Assembly (NCBI RefSeq): GCF_028554725.1
Contig: NC_071669.1
Span: 6,162,501-6,226,500 of the forward strand
Length of the DNA stretch: 64,000 nucleotides
DNA from: Zeugodacus cucurbitae
Lineage: Eukaryota; Arthropoda; Insecta; Diptera; Tephritidae
Direction: 5' to 3'
In this document: positions 13,396-28,344 of the stretch, piece after piece
How the letters are laid out: each line of letters opens with the position of its first letter
Position numbering within the stretch: the first letter of the stretch is position 1
Notes under the pieces: generated by a model
Database searches by the model: none
The model's input: the letters and a program-made list of their open reading frames with translations, nothing else
Told to the model about the DNA's origin: nothing
Program-made: the position numbers and the translations under genes

Positions 13396-14639
13396 AGACG
13401 TTATAGCAATGTTCCAACAGGTAATTGACGCAGTCGGTTTGAACTTATCGAAAGATTGTGTGCTGTTCACTGAATGAGTATGAATAATATATAATCGAGC
13501 TTTCAGACCACAAGTGAAAGCTCATACTGGTAGTTGTGCAACTATTGCGAAAAAATTTAAAACTTCACAGATTTGAAACTAGCTTCGAAGTATATAATTT
13601 TCTCCTGAGCTTTCATATTTGTAAAAATGTATACAATTATTAGCAAAGCAAACAGAGTGATTGTTATCTCACGAGCTTTAATACCAACATATTGAGCATG
13701 AAGCACGACTCTCTCTTGATCTGTAGAATGACTCACAATATGATAGCCCTGCAATATTATTCATACATACAAAAGCTCTAGTCTGCAGAAACGCTTTTTG
13801 ATACATACATACAAACACGCGAAATGAAAAAAGAAAACCATTTGAGCAAGCGTTACCACACACACACATACATGCATACTTATATACAGCTACCTACTAC
13901 TAAAAAAACACATACATATGTATTAGGGTGGGCAAAGACGGGCAGCAACCGCGCAAAAATTGATTTAGAAATTATTACAAAACAAAAACATAAAACAAAT
14001 ATATATGAAAAAATAAAATGAATTAAATTTGTTGAAGTTAATGTTGAACTTTTGCAACATATAAATAAAAAAAGCTATATAGAGCGCTATAATGACGACG
14101 TGAGCGAACACGAGTTTAATGTGTGGCATAAAGTAGTGAAGATTGCGTTTAATAAAACAAAGTGGTGTAGACGCATACATACAGCAGGAAGTATGTTGAA
14201 TAGTAGTTCATTGTGTGTAGTATTGGGAACTATTTTGGAGGAGTTGAAGAGTAGGAGGAGAAGGAACTTTTTAGCATTTTAGCTTTTAAGCAACAAAAAA
14301 AGCGAAGAATAATTGAAAATCTAACACAAAAATTCGAATTTAATTAATATTTAAGTAAAAAGAAATAAGAAAAAAAGAAATAAATAATTAATAAAACAAA
14401 AAAAAACTAATTTAAAAATATATATTATAACAAATATTATTATTATTATTGAAAGTAAACAAGTGCAGTGATGATGATGATGACGATAGTTGGGGGAAAT
14501 ATTTAGCAAGTTAGTTTTAATGTAAATGAGGCAGAGTTACAATAGAGGCGTATTAAATAATAAATGAAATAATTAAGCACTTATGCCACAAATAAATAAA
14601 TAATATTAATATGAAGACGTATTAAATGCATGCGTTCGT

Positions 14640-15560
14640 TAGTGTTATTTAACGTTATTAAATTTTTTTTTTGTTAAAAATTATTATTTTTTTAATTTAT
14701 ATGTTAATTTTGTACATTAAAAAAAAGATTAAATTTTAATATAATTTTATTTTTTTTTAATGTTTAATATTCTTTAATTTTTTATATTTATACAATTAAT
14801 AATAAAACGTTTTTATTTTACTTTAATTATTTTTTGTATTTTTTTTCAATATAATTTTAATATTAAAATGCTTTAATTACGTTTCAATAATTTTTTTCAA
14901 TATTAAAATTTTTAAAATATATTTTTTTTTAGTTTTTAATTTTTTAGTATTATTTTATAAACTATTTATTTTTGTGCTAGAAATTTTTTTTAGTTTTTCA
15001 AATTTTTTTAATAATTTTTTTCAAAATCATTTTTTTATTTCAAAATATTTAACTATTTTTTTTTTAATTTTTTATATTTATACAATTAATAATAAAACGT
15101 TTTTATTTTACTTTAATTATTTTTTTTTATTTTTTTTCAATATTAAAAATTTTAAAACATATTTGTCTTATTTAAAATTTTAATATTGAAATACTTTTAC
15201 AAAAACTATTTTAATTTAATTTCTTTTTTATAATTTTTTCAATATTAAAATTTCTAAATTTTTTTTTTTTAATTTTTAATTTTTTTCTTTCAAGAATTTT
15301 TTTTTTTTCAAGAAAAATATTTCTTTTAAATATTTTTTACAAAATTTGATTTTAAAAATAATTATTAATAATTTTTTATCACTACACTTTGTTTATTTAT
15401 TTTTTATTTTCGGGTATTTTTTAGGCTTTAAATTTATTTTTGATTTTTTTTCTATTTTTTTCAATTATTTTTTTTATTTATTTATTAATTTATTAATTTT
15501 TTTTAATATTTTTAATTTTTTAATTTTTTTTTGTTATATTTTTAAACTTACAAACCGAGG
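14640..15560 (+). repeat. T-rich low-complexity tract with an internal duplication
   Basis: About 900 bp are almost pure T and A on the plus strand, dominated by T runs. A stretch of about 75 bp (14,774-14,850) is repeated at 15,064-15,140, offset 290 bp, recognisable by the shared TTTATACAATTAATAATAAA. The open frames here are Phe/Leu/Asn-only artefacts. Confidence 0.8.
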
Positions 15561-17689
15561 CTTTCAACTAATACTTAATTAGATAACCACACAATGCAAA
15601 TAATATTTTTTGCAAATTTTAGCGAAATCAATTAATTATCATCACACTACGTGAAGACTCTATACTAAATAAATTGCTGTACGAAAACCAAACAAAAATA
15701 TCGAAAACAAAAACAACAGTAAACAGCAGTAAACTATTTAATCTATTTAGTAAAAGAAAAACACAAATACAGGTAATTTCTATATGAGAATAAGAAACAA
15801 ATGCTTATTACAAGTATATACATACATATATAAATTTAGAAAAGCGAAATATTAATAATAATTTAGCAAAAAATAAAAATAAAAGCTAATCATTTTTAAC
15901 ATTTGTTAAATTTTCTTTGCATATTTTCTAAAAACAAATATATATATATATACATATATATGAATATAATCAACTAAAAGTTTTTTTAAAGAATGCATAG
16001 AAAATTAAAATTAAAAAAAAAATAAATTAGAACTACACTTAAATCCCCCCAAAAGATTTATATACACACATATATACACATATTATATACAAATCTATTA
16101 ATAAATATTATTAATATTATGAATAAAGAATAATAATAAATAAATTATATGAGAAAAATATTATACCAAATGAGAGTAGAAATATAAATAACACAAGAAA
16201 CCAAAAACAGAAAAACAAAAAAAAAACTAAAATTAAAATTTAGTATTTTTTATATTCTCAAGAAAGTATGTTACAAAATACTTAGTGATGAGAAGAAAAA
16301 CAAATAATATTGAGCTAGCAGTTGTGCGTAGTTGAAGCATTGTAAAAACTAAAAAACTAAATAAAATAAATTAACTGAGTAGTAATTAAAATTAATTATT
16401 AAAAAAAAACACAATTTGCATGATTTTCGCATAGAAGTCGCGCAACGTGAAATAGGCGTAGCGTTTTTTTTTCTTTAAAAAATAAAAAAATAAATTATAA
16501 TAAATAGTTAAGTATTAATTAGTGAAAAAAGAAAACGAAATTTTAAAATATTACTTGCAGTCTGTCTCGCAACCATGACCCCAACAATCACACGCTCCGC
16601 AAAAATACATAACCACTTTTCAAGCACACAAACACATACACTAACACAATGACATTATATAAACAGTAAAGCGTTCAAAATATTAAAAAAAATTAATTAT
16701 ATAATAACAAGCAAACACAGTAATGTACAAAAATGCAAAATTTTAAATAAAAAACCATTCAGTAACAATATTTAGCGATTAAAATCATAAATAAAACATT
16801 ATTAAAAACAATAAAAATTATACAACCGCATACATACACATTTAAACAATTCAAAATTTTTTTTTGCAAATTGAGTAACATGCAGCCGACTCTAAATAAT
16901 ATAAAATTACATTAAAATAAAATAATTTCACATTTATTACATAAATAACTAATGAATTATAAATATAATTATATTTAAATAAATACATTAAAGGAAATAT
17001 GCAACAAATCTACAGCTAAATAAACCAAAAAAGATACATAACTTATTTAACAATTAACTAAGTAAAGTTTTTGAAAATTTAAAGAAGAAATTTCAAATCA
17101 GAAAATTGTATAGCGAATTTGTAATTTTAGAGAATTGAAATTAATTTCAACTGTATACTATATTGTATTCATTAATTACGATACAATGCAGGCGTATAGT
17201 TTAAGTTAATTAAATAAATTGTATATTAATTGCATAATTACGTTTAGTATTATAAACAAAATAATGTTAAAATAGCCGAAAAAGAATTTCGAAAAGCAAA
17301 TTTCTACTAACTAAAAGTGCAATACAAATATGATTTTTATATTATTAAGAATTGTTTTTAATTATTTAAATATTTTTTGTCAAACATTTCTTTGTATGCT
17401 TAATTAATTGTTGAAGAATTAAAGAATTTTTAATTTTTAATATTTTTCAGTCATATAAATATATTTACATTTAATTTTGTGGCATAACGTACAATAAATA
17501 ATTTTTAATTAATTTATATATTAATTAATGTCTACGTTCAAACACTTATGCATCTCAAATTCAATTTTCAGTATTAAAAATGCAATTATTTTCTTATTAC
17601 AATTAAATATTTAAAAAAATGTTGCTGTTTTTAGCTTTTAGAAGAATAAAAATGTTAAAAATTGTATACCGTATATAATTCAGCGCTTG

Positions 17690-18725
17690 CTGAATAGCAT
17701 TTGGCAGTATTATATTGCTTAACGGATATTTTGGAATAGTTGAGTAAAGCTAGAAAGAACAATTAAGCATGTGCTGAATTAAAATTTCAAAATTATATCT
17801 ATTTTATTAAAATAGTTGTTGGGAAATGTTTATGAACAACTTTCAGTATTTGCTGAATATGAATTTTTAAAAATTAAAATATCTCAAGCGAATATTAGTA
17901 GAACTAAAATTCATAAAATATCATTTCAGAACATTATTACTTGCTCTGTAAGCTATTCAGAAAACTTTGAATGCAATTCAGCACTATTATAGAACTGAAA
18001 TTCATAAAATAAAACAGTTTAGAACATTATTGCTTTCTTTGTAAGCTATTCAGCAAACTATCAAAGCAATTCAGCAATATTATATGACTGAAATTCATAA
18101 AATAAAACAGTTTAGAGCATTATTGCTTTCTTTGTAAGCTCTTCAGCAAACTTTCAAAGCAATTCAGCACAATTATAGAAATAAAATTTATAAAAAAACG
18201 GTTCAGAAGATTCAGCACTATTATAGAACTGAAATTCATAAAATAAAACCTTTTAGAACATTAATGCTTTCTTTGTACGCTATTCAGAAAACTTTCAGTG
18301 CAATTCAGCACTATTATAGAACGAAATTCATGAAATAAAAAAATTTTAGAACATTTTTGCTTTCTTTGTAAGCTATTCAGCACAATTATAGAAATAAAAT
18401 TTATAAAAAAACGTTTCAGAAGATTAATGATTTATTCATAAGCTATTCAGCAAACTTTCAATGCAATTCAGCACTATTATAGAAATAAAATTTATAAAAA
18501 AACGTTTCAGAAGATTCAGCACTATTATAGAACTGAAATTCATAAAATAAAACCTTTTAGAACATTAATGCTTTCTTTGTACGCTATTCAGAAAACTTTC
18601 AGTGCAATTCAGCACTATTATAGGACTGACATTCATAAAATAAAACAGTTTAGAGCATTATTGCTTTCTTTGTAAGCTATTCAGCAAACTTTCAAAGCAA
18701 TTCAGCAGTGTTGTAATGTGCAGCA
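17690..18725 (+). repeat. 93-bp minisatellite with a 304-bp higher-order repeat, TTCAGCA motif
   Basis: The marker GCTTTCTTTGTAAGCTATTC occurs at 18,032, 18,125, 18,266, 18,359, 18,570 and 18,663. Three of these spacings are exactly 93 bp. The spacing 18,266 to 18,570 is 304 bp and reflects duplication of a larger block. Each unit carries TTCAGCA..CAATTCAGCACTATTATAG. Looser copies, including the inverse motif GCTGAAT, precede it from 17,690. Confidence 0.85.
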
Positions 18726-21700
18726 CTGTTAAAATTTAAAGTATTTCGTAAAAATATTTATTTTAAAATATTTTCAGCACTTGTTGAGTTGTCTTTCATG
18801 CCCTTAGATACACCGAATTTACTATTCCACATTATTATACGTTCTCTTCAACGAATTTTATTTACAAATTGCTTTATTGAATTTATTCAGGTTATTTACA
18901 TTTCATTTAAATATTATTCCAAATTATATAATTAACTAAGTATGTATGGAAATAAATTACATACATACATACATACAAACTCTAGCGTCAAATGTACTTA
19001 ATTGATAAAAACAAATAGAAATCACATTGTAAATATAGGTGAAAAACGTCAAAAGGCGGATGAAAGTCCCCCCACAAGCAGAGAAAAATAGTTGCATAAT
19101 ACATACAATACATATATACAAATGTAAAGCTAAAACAGTAAGAGCCACCCATAATGAATTAAGTTATTATAAATACTAGCATAGCAAGCACACAGAATAT
19201 AATAAATAATAATGTAAATTCACATGCTATCAGAATTATATGAAATAATAAAAAAATACATTTAAAACGGAAGTGAAGAAGTAAACATTTCATTAAAACA
19301 TACATACATGCATACATACTATAAAAAATATAACTAAATAATTAAAAAAAAATATGGAAATGGAAAGCAAAACAAAGCAGCAGCTAATACTGTACGATTT
19401 AAGCAGCAAAATGCACACACAAAATCCACACAGATACCAAATTGTAATATAAATACATAGAGAAAAGCTTAAACTATCATACACTACATACATATGTACA
19501 TGAGATATACATACATAATGAAATTTATATTAAACAATATATAAATATTAATATATATTTTTATTCTTTAAGTGCTAAAGTAGAGTTAAATTAAATAACA
19601 TGAAATGTCATAGGCAGTAGACAGTAGGCAGAGAGAGCTTTAAAGTAAAGGCGCGAGAATAAATGAAAGCGAGCGAAAATAAATGAAAGCGCTCTCACAC
19701 AGTGCGTTTGCCCGGATTTTATTTGTTATAAAAACGGAGCTTCGTTAAAGCACGCAATGAGATGTTTGCCTTTAAAATGCATACATAAGCTTTAAGCTTA
19801 AATATTTGTATTTGGAGAGCGTGTGAAAGCTTAAAAGCTCTAATGAAAGTCTAAAAGCTCTAATAAAAGTATGAAAGCCTAAAAGCTCTAAAATAAGCGC
19901 TGTCTGCACGTATATCACGTAAACATTTTCATTTTATTTGTTTAAATAATGAAAAGGAAATATCATAAAAATATTTAAAGAAAAAAATCAGTTATGTTAT
20001 AAACAATTTTATTGAAAATTTCTAGTCGAATTACCAAAACTAACAAATAAGTATTTTTAATATCATTTCGATATATAATAAATTTATTATGTTTATATTT
20101 TATAATATTATTTATATGAGTAACATTTTATTGCAGTAAAAAATTATTATATAATAAAAAAAAAATATTTTTAAAATGTAAATTAAAATTGAAAATTATT
20201 AACATAACTGAATAACTGATTTTGGCAAAATTCTTACGGTAGTAAGAAGCGTAATTTGAATGAAATTGCATTAAAAGCATTGCAAACTAGTAGTAATAAT
20301 AATTAAAAATAAATAAATAAAATAAAACGCTTTTACATGCATTCACAATAAAGTATGCATTAAGTATTTAATTATTATTAATAAATACAATTATAAAATT
20401 ATTAATTATGAATTTAGTCATTATTAACAAAACATTATTAATTATGGAATATTATTATTATTATTATTATTAGCACCATTATTATGGAAAAAGCAGCGGA
20501 AAAACCGAAAAAAAATAATAAAAAGTTTATTACATACAAAAACAATTAAATTTGGCTTTTTTCTTTTATGAAACCAAGTTAGAAATTCTGTTTAGAAATT
20601 GGTTGGCGGGATTTAATTAATTATTATTTTTTAATTTTTTTATTATTTATATTTAACACAAACAATTGAGTTATGAATACATACATACATACACACACAC
20701 ACAAATGGGCTGTGAATTGAGAAAAATTTAAACTAAATTATAAAAAATACCAACAACAACATTAACAAGAAAACTGCACCGTTATAAGAAATTTCGAAAT
20801 TCTATTGTCGACACTGGTAAATTTATTATTTGCACGACTACACATACATGCACAATAATTCTGCGGCGACTTAAAACTTGTTTATGGAAAAAATTAAAAT
20901 TAAAATAAAAAATAAAAATTTAACTGAAAAATAAAAAATAAAAAATTTTAAATTTAAATTTAAAATAAAAATTAAATTTAAATATTAAAAATAAATAACA
21001 AATTGTTAAATTTAATACAAAAAAAAAAAACAAAAACAGAATAATAAAAACCAAAAACAAGCTCATTACGACGGTGATAAATGGAATAAAACACAATATG
21101 AACGTAGCCAAAATCAAAATTTCAACAATTTTACTAAAATAAAAACACTAAAATTAATTAAAAATTCATATTACGACAAATTGATAATTAAAAAATAAAT
21201 AAATAATTGTTTACGCTTATGCATATGTACAATATGTATGTAAGCCGTGTACTTACAAATTGTAATGGATGTAATGAAAATATGAATATGTACCTTGATA
21301 CACAGAAATTGAAGTAGCACAATGCTTAAAATAAACACAAAAATAAAATAACGGTTTACAATTTTTTAAATTGCACAATATAAAAAGAAAATTAACACAA
21401 ATTTAAAAAAAAAATTGATTTAAAATTATTAATTTCATTTTTTACACAAGGTTTCGCTATTTTATTAATTTTATGTTAAATTTCATAGACGCAGAATTTT
21501 GCCAAACTCAGTTTTTCACAAAAGCACGGTTTATTGAAATAATTAAAAATTAAAAACATTATAAATAATAAATAATAAATAAATAAACAAGCTTTTCGTT
21601 AAGCTAGAAAATATTTTAAATCATATCATGTAGAAAGTTGTTGCATATAACGAAATTATGGAGAAACATACAGACACAAGCATGCAAAATTAGGCACTTA

Positions 21701-22079
21701 ACACACACCCACACATATTCTTAACAAAATAAAAAACATTTAAACTTAACTTAATCACACAAAAAAGTGAAATGCGTCCGAAAATATCCCAGTTAGTGGG
21801 AATAAAAAGCTCTTATCACCATTATTAGTAACAATTAGCATATAGATTTAATATATATAAATAAATAAATAACAAAATATTTGCAACAAATTATTGAATT
21901 ACAGTAGAAAATATTGTCCACAATATTATATTGATTTGTTTTTCATATTAGTTTATTTTTATTAAGAAAAACTGTGTGACTCTATCACCTTTTCGTTGTA
22001 GTAACTTCAAAAGCTCTAAAGTTTGTTACATTGTTTTTTTTTTTGTAAGAAATATTTTAAACATTGAGATAGCTTACTA

Positions 22080-22830
22080 CATCTACTTTCACATAAAAGC
22101 TTTAAAGCTTTCGAAAGCTTTTAAATCTATTTAAGATATAAGGTTTCGCCAGAGCTTTGAAAAAAAATATAAACATACTGGCACTTTCATGTGAAAGTTA
22201 TTCAAGCTTTTATACAAATTCGAGATATCTGCTTTCACCAGAGCTTTAGGACATAAAGTTGAGTCTAAATAAATTTGCATTTTCACATAAAAACATTACA
22301 GCTTTTGGAAAATTTTAAATAAATTTGAGATTTAAACATTCAGCAGAGGTTTGAAAAAAATTACTATAAATACACTTGCACTTCCATGTGAAGGTTTGTC
22401 GAGCTTTCTCAAGCTTTTATACAAATGCGAGATATCTGATTTCACCAGAGCTTTGAGACAGAAAGCTAACTTTAAATATACTTGTACTTTCACGTGAAAG
22501 TTTTTTAAGCTAAGGTTAGAGAAAAATAATTTCACTAGAGCTTTTGAAAGAAAAAGCTTTTAAAGCTTTCGCGAGCTTTTATACAAAGTTTTTAAGCTAA
22601 CATTAGAGAAAAATACTTTCACTAGAGCTTTTGAAAGAAAAAGCTTTTAAAGCTTTCGCGAGCTTTCATAAAATTTTTTTTAAGCTAACGTTAGAGAAAA
22701 ATACTTTCACTATAGCTTTTGAAAGAAAAAAGCTTTTTGGTACACATTTACACTTTCATGGGAAAACTTTTAAAGCTTTCGCGAGCTTTTATACAAATTT
22801 GAGATATAAGCTTTCACTAGAACTTTGAGA
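22080..22830 (+). repeat. Tandem array with AAAGCTTTCGCGAGCTTTTA core
   Basis: Near-identical units beginning GCTAACATTAGAGAAAAATA start at 22,509, 22,595 and 22,684 (86-89 bp apart). Each contains CACTAGAGCTTTTGAAAG and AAAGCTTTCGCGAGC. More diverged units with TTTCACATAAAAGCTTT and TTTATACAAATTCGAGATAT extend upstream from 22,080 and downstream to 22,830. Confidence 0.85.
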
Positions 22831-24509
22831 CAAAAAGTTCTCTGTAATCACATTTCGCATGGATAATGCACTCAAATATTTCATAGGTATGTGGGAAACG
22901 GCATTCATTCCGGTTTAAAATTTTGAATAGTACGACATATTTCATTAATTAATTTATACAAGCGAGTATGCAAACGAAAATTTCTTTAGATTTCCAGTGA
23001 TTTTTAATTATTTTTTAATCTTATAAACTTTATTATTTTTGTTTTTCTATTATTTGAAAGATTAAGCCTGTAGCCTTAATAGCAAAATAAGCTTTTGTTT
23101 TACAATAAACTTTTAAGAAACATTTGTGCTGTAAATTTAATAAGTACTACAAAGTAAATACAGATAATGAATCTCTTATCGAAAAACGTTCCTTACATAC
23201 TGTATATAGCAAGGAAACTATATTAAATAAATGCATAAAATTTAAATTTTTAGTCATTAGTCATAAATTAGATAAAAATAGAACTGATCTTAAGCGTTTA
23301 ACTAAGTAAATAAGTACATATACATACATATATATATACTTAAATATATTAAAAAAAAATGTTTAAATTTGTAGAATTTAGTAGTGGAATATATAGAGCG
23401 TAGTAATAAGGTGCTGATTTATTGTGCTAAATATTAAATGAGAATCGCTTATGAAAGCATTCTTATAGAATGTGATTACGACGGGGGAAACATGTAATTA
23501 TGAAATTGACTAGAAACGCAAGTTTTAAACGAAATTGGACAACGGTTTTAGTAGTTATAAAAGGCCAAGTAATGTGTCCAAAAACAAAACACATTTGAAA
23601 ATTATGAAAATTGTTAATGTGTTTTATAAGAATATCAATTACGTAAGTTGATGAAAGCTTGTTGGGTATTGTAAAAAGCATGCGGCCAGCCATAAAAAGC
23701 TTGGCTGTCTTAATGAAAGCTTCGAGATGTGTAATAATATATTAAACATTTGCTTAAGACAACAATTAGTAATAACAATTTAAGAAATTTCAAATAAAAA
23801 TTTTAACATAAAATTAATTTTTACATAATTTGTAGATATGCGTCATTGGATTACGAAATATGTTGCACACTTTTTGCTTAATTAATTTTCGCATGGTTTT
23901 TAGGCGCGCTTAGTTGAGCAAACCAAATTGCAATTAAATGCATTGAAACGATGGAAAAGTAAACAAAAAACTTTAAATATGCCTTTACCTGCAAAAGTAA
24001 AAAAAATATTACCATTATAAGCAAACACATTATTAATACAAAAACAAAAAAAATTAAATTTTATTCATAAAAGCTTTTATTCACGCATAAGCATGCTATT
24101 TAAATATGTAATTAAGCTACAGTGAGAGCTTTTCTTATTAAACGAAAATCACTAAACGAATGAGCGCATCCAAAATGAGGAATGGTTAAAAATAAATAAC
24201 ACTTAGGATACAGGGTACTACATGCAATTATTATTAAATATTATTATTACTAATATACAAATCAATTTAAATTAGATGCTACAAATCACTGTAAATTAAG
24301 TAAACAAAAAATATTAAAATCTTATTAAATACGCGTTGATATGAAATCACATTTAAATAGCATTGTTCAAGTCTTAAGTGAGTAAATTTTTAGTGTTAAA
24401 CATATGTATGTATGCTAAATAAATGCATAAAGTCCCCCACAATCAGCACACTTACTGCTTACACATTGCCAAAATACACCTTCATATTTTTAATAACAAT
24501 AAGAATATT

Positions 24510-25530
24510 GCATATTTCATTTTTCTCGAACGTTTTACAATCACGTTTATTACTACAATTCGCACGAAGCTTAGAAAGCTCAAGAAAACATTCATTCACC
24601 ATAAACATTCACTTTAAAAATTAATATTTTTCTAACAATCTGAAATCACTGAAAAGCTTCGCACAAATTGGTTATTGAGCGAGCTTGAATGTCCATATAT
24701 TCATATTTCACTCAAATTTAATTCTACAAATCGCAAGAAGCATAGAAAGCTTTCACAAACCACAAGCTTTCATATTCTTCAAATTTACAGAAAGTGCTAG
24801 AAAGCTGTTTCTTCAAACAAGTTTGTTAATTAAGAGTTTTAAACACTTTACATTTATATTTCACTCCAATTTAATCCTTAAACTAGCACGAAGCTTAGAA
24901 AGCTCTTCGGCAATTCATTCATCATTAGCTTTTATGTTTTTCTAACACAAACCACAAGCTTTCATATTCTTAAAATTTACAGAAATTGTTAGAAAGCTTT
25001 TTATTCATACAAGTTTGTTAATTAAGAGCTTTAATCACTTTACATTCATATTTCACTCAAATTTAATACTTAAACTTAAAGCTGACCAGCTGTTTATTAA
25101 CTAAAAGCTTTAATATTTTTCTAACTTTCACAAACCACAAGCTTTCATATTTTGCCAATTTACAGAAAGTGCTATAAAGCTTGTTGTTCATACAAGTTTG
25201 TTACTTAAGACCTTGAAACACTTTTTATTCATATTTCATATTTCACTAGCACGAAGCTTTCAAGTTTTTTTCCAAACACATTTTTCATTAGCTTTCACTT
25301 TAACAATTCATACTCTATGAATTTTCACACACCACTAGAAAGCTTCTTGGTCATAGCTAGCTATAAACGTTTTACATTCATATTTTTCTACAATTTAATA
25401 TTTCAACTAGCACGAAGCTTAGAAAGCTATCATCAGTATTCTAAATACACTCACATTAAGCTTTCATTTTAACAATTAATATTTTTCTAACTTTCACTTT
25501 GTGCTTTGTGATCATGTAAAATTTGTTCAT
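24510..25530 (+). repeat. Tandem array, period about 183-195 bp, 4-5 copies
   Basis: The marker CACAAACCACAAGCTTTCAT occurs at 24,754, 24,946 and 25,129, with a weaker copy near 25,324. The spacer repeats TACAAGTTTGTTAATTAAGA and CTAGCACGAAGCTTAGAAAG. The AAGCTTTCA motif is again part of every unit. Confidence 0.85.
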
Positions 25531-28344
25531 GAGCGAGCTTTCAAAGCTTTTTACATTATTCAAACGCAGTTTTCTTAAAAAAATATATATTTTTGTGCCA
25601 AAATCAAAAGCGTAATTTGTGCGAGCTTCGAACAATAATAGCGAACTTAAAGCTTAAAAGCTTTCTAAAACATTTCCATACTTATTACACACACACATGC
25701 AGTACGTAGCACTATCACCACTTTACTGACCATTTTAGAGGAGCAGAAAACCTATGCAAGACAAACATAAAGCGAATTTATATTGTAAATAAGTTTAATA
25801 TTAATAAAAATAAATAAATAAAATATAATTATACACAAAAAGCAAAAAACATATATACATATACTATACATATACATAAAATTCAAAATTTAGCTTAAAA
25901 CACATTAGCTATAAATGAAATTACGGATAATTAATTTTATAAAGCAAAAATAATGAAAATAAGCTAACATTACATAAGCACATACATACATACATATAAA
26001 CAAATAAACAAATACATATATAATGCCTACTTGTAGACTTTGATTAAGTGATGTTAAATTGCAGCAGAGTTGCAGTTGGCAAAAGCTTAGCAAAAATTGA
26101 GTGCCGCTTATTAGCGCGAGTGCAGTGTAATTGAAATTTGTTTTTTTTTTTTGTTTTTAAGATAATAATTGTAAAATTAACAAATAATATAATATAAAAA
26201 ATTATAATAGCATAAATCTTTTGCGCAAATTTAATTAAAATAAATTATTAGCACGTTAAATATATATTTTTTTTATTAGTAAAAATCCGGTCATTTTTAC
26301 TCAAGTGTGTATTTTCAATATTATTATTTTACAATATTTGAAATATTTTCAAACATTTTGTGTGTGTAACTTAACTCCACATTGTTCTATTCAGAAAATT
26401 CCGTCCGCATGTTAGTAAATGTAAAAACACAAATATTACACAAAATTCAATACACACGAAAAGGATATGTGAAATATTATTTCGAAATTCCTTGAATTTT
26501 TTCGTAAATTTTTTTTTTGCTGTTTGATTTTAATTACATACTTTTAAAGTATATTTGCTTTGATTTTAATGAAATGAATTTAATTTATGATTAAAAAAAT
26601 ATTTTTATTAAAAAAAAAAATTTATTCAAAAATTTTATTCAAAAATTTTTTTTCAAAATTTTTTATGCAAAAATTTTTTTTTTTAATTTTAATTCTTTTA
26701 TAATAAATTTTTTTTATGCCAAAACATATTTTTTTTATTCAAAATTATTTTTTTTAATTTTTTTGAAATTCCACACTAAATCCAACTCACTTATTTAGCT
26801 ACAAAATGTTCAACTATTTCCGGTTTTTTAACTATACCGCACAATAGAAGGTTTCAAGAAATTTTTCGACACCGTTTTACGGTGTCTAAGAAATTTTCAG
26901 TCACACATTTTTTTTGGATTTAAGTGAGTGCTTTGCTGAGAATACAAAAAGCTGCACTAAAATAAATGATTTTTAAAAATAAATGTGAATTAAAATAAAT
27001 TTTAATTTTACATGCACTTAGCTTAAAACTTTTTTAAAATTTATTTCAAATTTTCTAAGCTTTATTTAAATGTTGAGCTTTAAGCTTTCTGTGGCTTTTT
27101 TTCTTTACTTTCATCAATATTTGCAAAATATCAAAAATATAGCAAAATACATGCGCAACGCAACCACAAAACATTACAAATTGTTAACTATTTAAATTAG
27201 AAATCAAAACAAAACCAAAAAAACAAAAAAACCAACAAGTTTTAGATTTAAAGAGCACCTTTAAATGAACAATAAACGTTTTAGAAAGCAAATCAGCAGC
27301 AAATAGTAAATAATGACGAAGAAAATTATATATAAAGGTCCATAAAACACACAAATAAAGTAAAAAAGAGAGAACAAACAATTAAAAAATAAATTTTTAT
27401 TTAAAAAACAACAACAAATAAAAAACCGAAAATTGAAGAAATATGTTTTTGTTACACACTTAAATTTAACAAAAATTTTATTTAATGCACTTTTTCAATT
27501 TTCAACAATTTATTTTTCCTTCATGAGAGTGTAACATACACAAAGCAAAACAATACAATAATATTTAAAAAATAAAAATAAAATTGAGTTAAGTAAAGAT
27601 AAATTCTAAAACCACGCAATAAATGCGTCAAGGAGTTATGAAATTGTAATTGCAATTGAGTATGCAAAAAAAAAATTAACAAAAACACATTTTTATTGTA
27701 AAATGGTTTCAAATAAACTAATAAAATAAAATAAATAAAAAGCGAAATTTCACACAAAAAAAAAAATCAACAATTTAAACGCAAGTAGTAATTAAAAGTA
27801 TAAGTACTTAAAATAAATTTAAGTGCAAACTATTAATTATTATTAAAAATTGATAATAATAGTCAACACTGTTATAACAAAAGACTATAGGCGAAAGCGA
27901 AAACTGAAAAAAAAAACAAAAATATTCTATAACGTAGTAATGCAAAACTAATCAACCTAGCAGAGAAATCGACACAGGGATGCATTTAGCATTAGCGCTA
28001 AGCAGCATAACACGAAAAATTGCACACAAAAACACAAGAATATTTTTTATCTTTTATTTTTTAGAGTTTGAAGCAAACAGTTAAGTTTTCCAACACAAAT
28101 GATTAGCTATGACAACTACTCTTGAGTTTAAAAAGTGATGAAAGCACAAGCTTTTGATTTATGTGAGCTTTAAGCTTGCATGTCAATAATAAATGAAAGC
28201 TCTCATTTTTATAGCATGTTTTGAAGTAATTAATCGGACAAACTTTCAGCATGAAGTGGTTTTACAATAAAAGCGCGCTATTTAGCATAGGTTTCCACAC
28301 TCAGACAATTTGTATGCAAATAAACTTCATGTGAGCTTTTACAT

